From: Branchiostoma floridae
Lineage: Eukaryota; Chordata; Leptocardii; Amphioxiformes; Branchiostomatidae
Direction of reading: 5' to 3'
NCBI RefSeq assembly: GCF_000003815.2
Contig: NC_049992.1
Location: 7,556,279 to 7,620,278, forward strand
DNA length: 64,000 nt
A program made the position numbers and the translations under genes. Shown here one piece after another: positions 24,101-34,100 of this stretch. The notes under the pieces are model-generated. The model saw only the letters and a list, made by a program, of their open reading frames with translations. It was not told where the DNA came from and ran no database searches. Each line of letters begins with the position of its first letter. Positions within the stretch are counted from its first letter, which is position 1.

Positions 24101-27100
24101 ATGACCTTATCAAAATGTAGAGGTTATACTTCATGTTCTACAGAACGATTTATCTTTCAATTATACTAATTACTCTGATCTTTACTGTAACAATCAGTAA
24201 CAGAATAAATTTCATGTGTCAACTTGTTATTATGTTTATTGCTTTTACGGGAAAGTTTACCGTAATGTTGTAAGGTGAACTCTCTTGAACAACTATTTCA
24301 ACATCATAAAATTAGGGTTATCAGTTATCACAGTCTCTATCGTTCTTTGGACCTTTAGATCCAGCTGGACCTGTCGGGCCTCCTGGACCTCCAGGAAAAA
24401 CGGGACCAGCCTACCCAAATGGAACCTCGATGTGTTTGAGACCAGCTGAAACACCAGAACCTCTTCAAACATCAGCACAATTTGAGTCGAATGAAGGTAA
24501 CACGACCATTCTCTTTTGTTCCATGCTCCTACGCAGAGGGACCACAGTCGTGTCGAAACTCCCTGTGGTCACCTCTGCTGTTTGGTGCACTCAGATCAGT
24601 TACTGACGCCCTGCTTATACTAAATATTAATGAAGTTACCCTTATATGAGCCGTTGGGATCGGGCGCAGGAGGATGGAGCTATGTAAGACGTAACATGAT
24701 TTGCTGATAGCGGTCTTTACGAGATGGCTTTCGTAAACAGAAAGCCCAACAAAGGCCTATTCTCTGATTGGCTGACAGCTGGTTTGTGGTGACGCTCACA
24801 GTAACTGCTGGTGGGCCTCCAGACAGCAGGGCCCCAATAGGCAGTTGGCTAGCCGTTGGGGACCGTGCGTAGGAGGATTTTGTTCATACAAATCAATCAT
24901 TTTAGGGTAAAGTTACATGTACAACCAAATTGGTTTTTAGTTGTTCAGTTGTTTACCTGGTTTCTAAGCTTTATGACTGCTTTTTCTTATCATTGTATTA
25001 TCCCGGGCGATGGTCGGAAATGGCCTTCAGTCTCACCAACTCAGGAACACACCGCCAGCCACCACTGGATAAAAACTCGGTTGATTTTTTCCTAAGCTAA
25101 AGCTAAGGGCACAACCCACCGTACGTGCAAATACGTGCTGTCTACGTGCAAAAACGTGGGCAATCTTTTGGGATCCGTAAGTGGTAAGTACCGCCTCCGT
25201 ACGAGCTCGTAAGGAATACGACGGATTTTGGAGCACGTAGACATGCAAGCCGAAGAACTTTACGTTCTGGCGAAACTTTTTGTGTCATCAGGCTAGCCGG
25301 CTGTGGATTCGCCCCCATACGTGCCAGTACGGGCGACGCGCCTGCCCTGCACAGCTAGAACGTTTTCAGAAATACGTGGCGGACGTGGCCTCCCAATAAA
25401 ACGTACCGACAAATTGCACGTACGTAGCTGTAGAGGTGAGCGGCCACCAGCTCTCGGTGCAGGGTGTCAGAAGATTGTGTAATTACAGGACCATCAGAGA
25501 TCATTTTGTCCTTGAAGTTAAAAATCGCTTTGATGCTCTCTCTGACCCAACAGACGACATAGAAACGACATATAACAACCTTGTCAAGGCCAACGAAGAT
25601 GTGTCACTCACAACCCTACCCAAGAGGGAGAAAAGGAAAACCACACCTTTTAGCCTGCACAAACAAGTCTCGGCCGCACGCAAGAAAGTGACGGAAGTTA
25701 CAAAACTCCATGAGAAAAGACCAACAAGACTTTCCCTTAAGAAAGTTACTAAAGCACAAAGAGAGCTAGATATCGCCTACGCTAGTGCTCAAGCAGAATA
25801 CATCAAAGGGAAAATAGACAAAATTAGCCTCCTGCATGCAACTAGACAATATGAAGCAGCATGGAAAACAATTAATGAACTCAGTGGACGGAAAGCCCAA
25901 CCTACAAGCAAGATAAAAGGAGGATCCCAAGAAAACAGGAAGGCCAACTGGCTCTCACACTTCAAGTCCTTACTTGGAGAAGTTCCCAAGTTACCACCTA
26001 ACCAACCGTTAAGAAGGATACAGGTGTCTGAAGAGCTTAATATATCAACTGAGCCCTTCTCACTAGAAGAACTTGAAGCCGCACTGGACTCTTTCTCTAA
26101 CAACAAATCCCCTGGACTTGACAACATCCCTACCATAATATGGAAGGATCCGGTATTCCATGATTTGCTTCTTCACCTGTGTAACAACACCTTCCTTACA
26201 CACAAACCTCCTTCTGCCTGGCTCAAAGGTGGTATTATTCCAGTACCCAAGAAAGGAGATTTGACTTCAGTTGCAAACTACCGTGGGATCACTCTTACTC
26301 CTATAGCTGCCAAGGTTTACAACAAGTTGCTACTTAACCGTCTAGTTCCTGCAGTAGACCCACTCTTAAGAAAGAACCAGAACGGCTTCCGAAGAGGTAG
26401 ATCCACCATAGCACAAATACTCTCCATCCGCAGAATAATAGAGGAAATGAGAAGATGCGACAGAAATCTTGTACTACTGTTTGTCGATTTCCGAAAGGCC
26501 TTCGACTCCATAGACAGAAACATTATGTTTGAGATACTTAGTCTGTATGGAATACCATTACCCATCGTCAGTGCAATCAAGGCACTATATACGAACACCA
26601 CTGCTACTGTGATAACTCCCGATGGTGAAACAAGCCCGTTTGAGGTCACAGCCGGTGTCCTGCAAGGAGACACATTAGCACCTTTTCTTTTCATCATAGT
26701 GCTTGACTATGTACTACGTCTCTCATTGGACAGCATGCAGGAAAAGGGTATAGAAATTCAACCTAGAAGAAGCAGTCGCCACTTAGCTGTGAATCTTACA
26801 GACCTAGATTTTGCAGACGATCTAGCACTGTTAACACACCTAGTCAAGGATGCTGAAGATCTTCTGCAGTCTCTCGAGAAAGCAGCGGCCCAAGTTGGAC
26901 TCTATTGTAATGCAGCAAAAACTGAATTCATAAAAACAAGTACAAGTATTACTATTGCACCAACTGATCTCAAATCCCTATCTGGAACTTGCCTAAAAGA
27001 AGTCGAGGACTTTAAGTATCTCGGGTCTTACATTATGAACTCAGAAAAGGACTTAAGCATTAGGAAAGCCATGGCCTGGAATGCTTGTAACAAACTGGAT

Positions 27101-28578
27101 AAGATCTGGCGCTCCAGCATAAACAACAAACTTAAGGTACAAGTCTTCCGCGCAGTAATAGAGCCCATTCTCCTGTATGGTGCTGAAACTTGGACCTTAA
27201 CAACTCGTCTGGAGAGGAAACTTGATGGTACGTACACACTACTCCTGCGCAAAGCACAGAACATTTGTTGGAAGCAGCACCCATCCATAAGGGACATTTA
27301 TGGAGATCTCCCGAGGGTCTCTCACAGACTCAGACAGAGACGGGCACAGTTTGCTGGACACTGCCTTCGGGCTAGTGAAGAGGTAGTTTCCTCACTCCTC
27401 TTGTGGAGGCCTCGAGGAAAAACTCACTCCCGGAAGCTGACCTTCCCGAGACTGCTTTCCAGGGATACCGGGCTAGCGGAGGAGGACCTGGCAGCGGTCA
27501 TGTCAGACAGGAAGGCGTGGGCTGAAGTAGTGCATGGACTTACCCCGTCCCCTCCGGGGGTCGACTAGGCAAGGCAAGGCAATTACAGGCTACTCAGTAG
27601 TCTGAACATCATTGGATGGATGAAATCGGACAAATAGTTTGTTCTTTACTTCATCAGGATCTACAGCGAACATCACCGACTTGGAGACCGGGCATTGAGG
27701 AAAACTTTGTGTGCCATCGTGCTGCGGATTCGCCCCCGTATACGTGCCAGTACGGGTGACGCACCTGCCCTGTACAGCCTGAACGTTTTCAGAAATACGT
27801 GGCGGACGTGGCCTCCTAAAAAAACATGCGGACAAATTGCACGTACGGCCGTTTGTACCCTTAGCTTTAGACACAATCATGAGCTACTTTGTCTACGTCT
27901 TCCACTTTCTTGCCGTCTTCTGTCCTCTGGGAGGACCTGTCTCTGCTCTATTTCCAAGAAATTTCTCAAATAATGACCAGTGACTTAAAGATTTCTAAAC
28001 ACCAGAAAAAGACATCTAGAAAAGAGCGTATCCGTATCATCTAGAGGGGCGATGTTGCAAATGCAAAGCATGCTTTCAATGTCACATTGTTTTGAGAGTT
28101 GAGGTCCACATCGTCCATCCCTATATGTATGATTGTTGTCAACGTTCACTTTTTTCTAGTTTCTTGTCCCAAAGGTTATTCGAATCTACGTGGAGCCTGC
28201 TACAAAGCGTTCAACACCTTGGTGAACTTCGGGGACGCTATCCTGCACTGTCGTCTGGATGGTGGTACACTCGCCATGCCCCGGGACCCGGCCACCAACG
28301 ACTTCCTCATCTCCCTCAAAAACCACGTCAACCCCAATGCCCGCTTCTGGATTGGACTGCACGACCAGCGAAGGGAAGGACACTTCGAGTGGATGGATGG
28401 AGTTGCACTTGGAAGGTACAAGCCGTGGGATTCACATCAACCAGATGATGCTAAAGACAAGGAGGACTGCGTTCAATACTTTATGTACACTGAGTCCCGC
28501 TTTGGAGCAAACAAGTGGAATGATGCTGACTGCAATGATCCATTTCCCTTCATATGCCAGGTGACTCCAGATGCCTGA
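21112..28578 (+). CDS. Type II membrane C-type lectin with short collagen segment (lectin A)
   Basis: Six exons: 21112-21160, 22119-22214, 23270-23383, 23975-24058, 24359-24496 and 28160-28578. Every intron is phase 1, the pattern of shuffled extracellular modules. The 299-residue product has a cytoplasmic head, a membrane span (IPFVLVVIVVFVALLAG) after a Cys-Leu-Ser-Lys-Lys stop, a short coiled-coil-like exon (28 residues), and a collagen piece of only five or six Gly-X-Y triplets ([15 protein letters not shown]). A C-type lectin domain follows. The domain has SCPKGY and ACYKAF (extra N-terminal disulfide), WIGL, QPD, WND and four core cysteines. QPD with WND is the calcium/galactose-type binding pair in this family, so galactose or GalNAc binding is likely. 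It probably works as a cell-surface pattern receptor. The last intron holds the composite mobile element at 25098-27869. Confidence 0.9.
21655..22095. mobile_element. Inverted-repeat element interrupted by assembly gap
   Basis: Left arm CAGTCTTCGAACGGGGCTGG is mirrored on the right by CCAGCCCCGTTCGAAGACTG, with flanking TAGACTCC and GGAGTCTA also inverted. A G homopolymer of at least 18 precedes the gap. It lies in intron 1 of lectin A. Confidence 0.75.
21723..21981. other. Assembly gap (259 N)
   Basis: The gap sits between the arms of an inverted repeat and right after a G homopolymer, both of which block sequencing. No coding exon is expected to be lost, because exons 1 and 2 on either side join in phase. 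Confidence 0.95.
22265..22441. mobile_element. MITE with TACAGTAGAAGCC termini
   Basis: Begins TACAGTAGAAGCCGCTTTAT and ends with the inverse (…AACTGGCTTCTACTGTA); TA at both ends fits a Tc1/mariner-type TA target. 177 bp, non-coding, in intron 2 of lectin A. Confidence 0.75.
25489..27568 (+). CDS. LINE reverse transcriptase (ORF2 C-terminal part)
   Basis: An uninterrupted frame of about 690 codons encodes the region between endonuclease and RT, the RT domain and the C-terminus. RT motifs: YRGITLTPIAAKVYNKLLLNR (block 1), NGFRRGRSTIAQI, LLFVDFRKAFDSID (block A aspartate), GVLQGDTLAPFLFI (block B), DLDFADDLALL (block C, the catalytic DD), AAKTEF and, later, LLYGAETWTL. It copies element RNA at the nick. 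No EN domain is present, so it cannot move by itself. The open frame through the left junction is accidental: upstream codons belong to the captured TPR fragment. No frameshift or stop is seen, which argues for a recent insertion. Clade not assigned. Confidence 0.92.
25489..27580 (+). mobile_element. 5'-truncated LINE insertion with perfect target-site duplication
   Basis: AATTACAG at 25481-25488 is repeated exactly at 27581-27588; the unoccupied TPR-gene copy has AATGACAG there. The 3' end closes with short tandem AAGGC units (GGCAAGGCAAGGC) rather than poly-A, as in several LINE clades. The 5' end starts inside the coding region, so the endonuclease part is missing. Confidence 0.88.
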
Positions 28579-29638
28579 CGCCATTTCAAGCTATCATCAA
28601 CACTATTTATACTATGCTCACTAAGGTTTCATTCATGTGTCACGTATCTTAGGTGCGAAAAAGTAATCGGCTGCATGGACCTTTGTTAATGATTTAGTTG
28701 TGAGAAATTTAGATGAGCCCAACTGACTTCTTCTGGATACGTTGCAAACTTATTATTGAATTGTTTGGGCCAGTTCATTCAGTGACGTTGAAGAGGAGTT
28801 ATGGATGCCACTCGAAATGTCCGGAAGTAATTCTCCGTTTTAATCCATTTGTGGAGATTGGATGGTTTTCTTCTAGATGTTTTAAGGGTTATATTGTGAG
28901 TTATAATTACACTACGAAGAAGTCATCAATGGGTTATAATCCACTGTCATTAAGAAGAGTAATCACACAATGCTTAAGCCCATTCTTAGAAACCATGCGA
29001 AATCAACCTGTGGAAGGAGCTTTCTGTATGTTGTATTATGGAAATACAGTAATGGAATTTTTCGAACTTGGGAAATGTGATGTTTGGAGACAATTGTTTT
29101 ACGACTTTCTAAGGTACAATTGAAATACAATGCTTCATTACACACTTTATTCACGTGATTGTGAGATAAAAGGGCGATGCTTTTCAATTGTTTATAATAG
29201 TTGTGTTATAATGATGATCATTGTGTAACCGTTTACCTTGTCAGAATGTACATAAGTGGAATGACTCTGTGATTCCAACAGTAATTGTAGTCTGTAAACA
29301 AATGTGTCATTATGGATTTCTATAATCATAACCAGAATTCTGTATGTTCATATTAATATTTCATATAGACATGTGGTATCCTTGATCATGATTGTACTTG
29401 TAGAAGAGACAGTAACTATATCTGTAGTAGTAAAAATGAAACTAGTTTGATAGTAAAAGTGCCCCAATGTGGTAGCCATGACTGTAGTTGTCAACTCGGT
29501 AAGTGATACGAGTTTGCCACACAAATGTCTGTCTGCGCACCTCTTGAATACAGAAATAAAAGGCTTGTTGGCTGTGATACCATGTTTTGTTGCTTCTATT
29601 CTTGTTACACCGTCTATTGTGAAAATCTAGCCATCAAG

Positions 29639-29639
<1 letters not shown>

Positions 29640-29688
<49 letters not shown>

Positions 29689-29706
29689 GTGTGTGTGTGT
29701 GTGTGC
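29640..29706. repeat. (GT)n microsatellite
   Basis: About 32 GT units with one GC interruption, followed by a G-rich stretch. Confidence 0.95.
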
Positions 29707-29872
29707 GGGGGGTGGCGGTGAGCCCAGTCTAGGGTTTACTTCTAAGATATTGTGTACATATTTAAGTAATCAAATCCACGTTCACAAATTAATCTTGAGT
29801 GATTTTGCTTGTTTCATAGCAAATTGTTTCATAGCGACATCTGTCCTGCAGTACAATGTGAACCAGTCAGAA

Positions 29873-29916
29873 TTGCCCTGAAGAAGGTGACAGACGGTCA
29901 CCGAAACGTCGGTGAG
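29873..29916 (+). ncRNA. Hammerhead-ribozyme-like motif of a retroelement
   Basis: CTGAAGA (29878-29884) fits the core CUGANGA. GGTGAC-AGACG-GTCACC (29886-29902) forms a six-pair stem II. GAAA (29903-29906) follows, then CGTC, so A-C/G-U would be a minimal stem III before the cleavage-site C. TTGCC before and GGTGA after can pair as a five-pair stem I with wobbles. One extra A (29885) sits between the core and stem II, which departs from the canonical fold. Motifs of this kind are known in Penelope-like elements. Activity is unproven. Confidence 0.4.
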
Positions 29917-31117
29917 AATAAAGCATTGGTTGTGTAAAAAGAGTCTCTTTATTTAGTATATCTTTAGTCTAGTAATGAAGGTTTCAATGTACCAATGATG
30001 GAAAGTTTCTAGGACTCCAATGGCATCATGAATGAATGCAAAATTAGGCCATCAGGTAACCCATTAAAATGCATTGTTTTGTCCTTTTTTGGTCCTTTTC
30101 TATCATATGGGACTAAGAATGGTAGAGACGTGACAAAGTTAAACTCAATCAGTCTTTCTTTATTAGCTTCTAAGATGTTGTACACTTATTTCAAGTAATT
30201 CTGTTGAGATATTGCTAAAATTGCCAGTTATATGCAGGTACACCACATTGGTTGTGTTATGTTGAAAGAACTTCAAACGCCGTTTCACTTGTCTTCACAT
30301 TGGAGATTTCTAACTTCAAACCACATGGTTTTGATATGTCAAAACTTCTTTTGTTATTTCATATCTTAAGTATTTTTTTACAGATTTATGGTGTGTCCTA
30401 CAACTTGATATAAAAGGATGTTGACAAACTACAGGAAGGGCCTGCCTTCCGGCTACAACAATGCATCAATCCGCATAATGTGCACTAAAAAAGATAAATG
30501 TAAAATGATTACATCATTTAGTGCTATAGAAAGATCATGCAACAATTCTTAAGTCTTGGTGAAAAAAGTCTGACAGATATTAACATACAAACATTCTTCT
30601 TGTATACATTCCATAATGACTCATACTAAAACATATAGTTTTACAGGGCCATTTCCAATTCCCTTGCTTTGTTACTTTACAGCGAAGTATCATCACTTAT
30701 ACAGTACCATACAGAGCCATCTCACTTGTGCAATTAGAGCTATGTCACTGAAGTACATTGTTACAAAGTCATCTGTTGCAAAACTACCCTTGCTGCAAGA
30801 CAATGTTATAATTAGCTGAAACACATCACCCTTCTGTCTTACATTCATTTGAAAAAGATGCATAATAAATCCATTTGATCATCACATGGTTTTCAAAAAT
30901 CCCAAAAATGCAAATATAAGATAACATACAGAAATTGAAAAAAAGAACAGTGGTCATTTAATGAATGAATCAATGAAGGACCTTTATATTGTACATTCAT
31001 TCCTAGGCCTCGACGGGCTAGGTATAGGTCACTGATAACAGGCATAACAGAATAATGAGCATGGTCAAGTGAAAGCTGATGACAGCGAAGTATTGAATGA
31101 GAAGAAACGGTAAGCTT

Positions 31118-34100
31118 TTATGAAGTATCTGGAGTCACTTGGCATATGAAGAGATAAGGAATGCTGCAGTCTGCGTCATTCCACGTATTTGCCCCCCAAT
31201 TGGTATCCATGGAGCTGAAATAGTGGACACAGTCCTCCCCCCAATGCCGATCATCTGGTTGCTTTGCGCCCCACGACTTGTATCTCCGAAGGCCAAGTAG
31301 TCTACCATCCATCCACTCGAAGCGTCCTTCCCTGCGCCGGTCGTGCAGGCCAAACCAGAAGCAGGACTCGGAGTTGACGTGGTTTTTGAGAGAGATGAGG
31401 AATTCGTTGGTGGCCGGGTCCCGGGGCATGGCGAGTGTACCACCATCCAGACGACAGTGCAGGGTAGCGTCCCCGAAGTTCGCCGGGGTGTTGAACGCCT
31501 TGTAGTAGATTCCACGCCGCCACGCATAACCTTTCAGAAAAGATGTTAGCAACAAAGTTTGAGTATTGCTAAGTAAGACTAGAAATGCAACATTTTTGCT
31601 GAAATGCAGAATGTTTTTTCCATAGCCTTTTGTCAAGCCACTCGCACACAGTACTGTGTCATTTAGGCTCGGTCTGTAATATTGTGTGAGATTAGAAAAT
31701 ATATCTATATCTACTTGGTTTTTAAACCAGGTCATTATAATAATTATACTATACCGCCAGGCTCACCCTATAGTATTGCGTTCATATTTGCAACAACAGC
31801 TAATATATAACCTAAGCTCTGATTGACTACTGATTGCTAACATTTGCAACAACAGCTAATATCTAACCTAAGCTCTGATTGGCTACTGACAGCAGAAGAA
31901 AGAAAAACACACCAGCAAAAACAATATGTACACATGTATTTCCCTCCCGATGAAAACATGATAAGACATAATAAGCAACGTTTCCCTTCTGGGTGATCTT
32001 AATTCTTGAATTTCTTCAATTCTTTACTTAGAGACACATGAAATGATAAAAAAGATGAATCATAAAAAACTTCGACAAGAGATAAAACACCATATCATCA
32101 AATGTTATAATTGTACTCTACATCGTGTGCTCATGATAAAAAACTTACCTTTATCCGACATGAACCGTGCGGCACTTTGGCGATGTTGGCGTGGTCCGAC
32201 AGGTTCCAGACACATGCTGTTGGAGCCGGGTGGGCCCACGGATCCCGCCAATGCTTTGGGGCCCATGCGTCCACGGGGTCCATGGGCCCCACGAGGTCCA
32301 GGAGGCCCGGCAATCCCTGGCCCATCCGGCTCTGTGGGAACACGGGCTCCACAAGGTCCAGGTGGACCGGCCATTCGATGGGGACCCATGGGTCCACGGG
32401 CTCCTCGGGGTCCAGGAGGTCCAGGAAGTCCGGGAAACCCTGTCCCATCCGGCCCCATGGGTCCCCTTTCTCCTGGAAGTCCAGGAGGCCCGGGAAATCC
32501 AGGTCGAGCTGGCCCCATGGGTCCCCTTTCTCCTGGAGGTCCAGGAGGCCCGGGAAACCCAGGTCCAGCTACACCCACGGGTCCCCTTTCTCCGGGAGGT
32601 CCAGGGGGACCGGGAGTTCCGGCAGACCGAGGGCCTGCTGGGCCCATGGAGCCCTTCTCTCCCGGAGGTCCAGGAGGCCCCACAGACACAGGGCCAGCCG
32701 GCCCCATGGGTCCCCTTTCTCCTGGAGGTCCAGGAAACCCAGGCTCTCCTGGCCCCATGGGCCCCTTTTGTCCTGGGTTACCAGGAATCCCTGGTAAACC
32801 AGGGGGACCTGGGGGACCAGGTGGTCCCAGACTCCCCAAAGAGGCCGGAGACACACCAGTTCCTGAAAGACGATAGATTTGGTGTTTATAATGATAATCT
32901 TTATGGCATATTCATGCCCGAGGGCTAAATGCACAAAAGGACCACATGTGGTCTTATGGATGCAGAGGAAAAACTTAACTTATACAATGATTTTAAACTA
33001 GGCTAAATGGAAAAGTAACTAATACACTATGTGTTACAATCTCTAATGGCTGCATCTAGTATGTTCTTCTCTCTTTTTGAAACACATGGAGGCATATTTA
33101 CATATTGCGTCAATAGCATAATCGTCCTTGCATGACATCAACTATTTAAACAAGTCTTGTTTTGACATTTTCTTACAGTTATTGTCTATTTGTAAAGTAT
33201 TAAATAGGGATTGGCGTTCGTATTCATATAATGTACACTCTAGTAAAAATGTGTCTCGTCTTCAAGATACAAGTGGTCACAGAATTTATATGTTCTATCA
33301 TTTAAAGGAGTACGGTTATGCTTGCCGGATTCTATATGTAACGGATGGTCACTTATGCGAAATTTACACATAGCTGTGCGATGTTCAAAGCTTGAGATGC
33401 TAAGGTATTAAAGTTTCTCTTTCATATGTCTCTTTATAAAACACACAGTAACGTACAAACTATACATACATCACAGGGAATTCTTATAAAAAGCACTGTG
33501 AATGTGGCAAAAGCGTAAGATGTCACTCTCTTTATTTTCATGGTCTAGCTAGAATTATCACTGTACAATATCAGTAGCCTCTACNNNNNNNNNNNNNNNN
33601 NNNNNNNNNNNNNNNNNNNNNNNNNNNNNNNNNNNNNNNNNNNNNNNNNNNNNNNNNNNNNNNNNNNNNNNNNNNNNNNNNNNNNNNNNNNNNNNNNNNN
33701 NNNNNNNNNNNNNNNNNNNNNNNNGGTAGAGGCTACAATATCAGGGCACACGGTAAACACGATACTTACGGTAAAGTTCCGTGTGAAGTAGCTCCGCCAG
33801 TCTGTCCTTTGACGTAAGCTTGGCCATCTCATCAGAAAGTGCCATCACCTTAGCTGTGTTCAAACAAGAAGAAAAATGTATGTCATCGTGTTCTGTAGGT
33901 GGAGGGACCGGAATTCTTTTTTCTGCCACTCGACCTGAATGTTGATTTCTTTTTCTTTTTCTTAGCGAAATATGTCACAAATATAAAATTCCTTTTATAA
34001 TATCTGCCACTGACACATAATGAACTTCATTTGCATAATTGATTGTCAATTTTATATTCAAATACAAAATTCCCGTTATTTAGCACTGTTGTAGCAATAT

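Larger units (their letters stand above)
25098..27869. mobile_element. Composite TIR element carrying a TPR-gene fragment and a nested LINE
   Basis: Left part 25098-25432 is a family X MITE (compare 3552-3882). It is followed by 25433-25488 and 27589-27697, together matching TPR-gene positions 3883-4045 (intron 2 end plus the start of exon 3) with few differences. Then 27698-27869 is the right half of a family X MITE ending in the TIR. The captured piece is split by a LINE at 25489-27580. Without the LINE the element is about 680 bp. It lies in the last intron of lectin A, sense strand. Confidence 0.8.
28579..31117. other. Intergenic space between convergent lectin genes
   Basis: 3' UTR-type and repeat DNA between lectin A and lectin B. 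It contains the (GT)n tract at 29640-29704 and the ribozyme-like motif near 29873-29915, followed by AATAAA at about 29918. An open frame at 28713-29123 has no recognisable family. The rest is AT-rich and featureless. Confidence 0.6.

Noticed and set aside
28713-29123. 136-codon open frame downstream of lectin A
   Set aside because: No family resemblance, no splice or repeat signature, low-complexity AT-rich DNA; the frame has no supporting feature beyond length.
32043-32876. Long plus-strand frames opposite the lectin B collagen exon
   Set aside because: They mirror the GGN-CCN codon pattern of the minus-strand collagen repeats; splice phase and family support only the minus strand.
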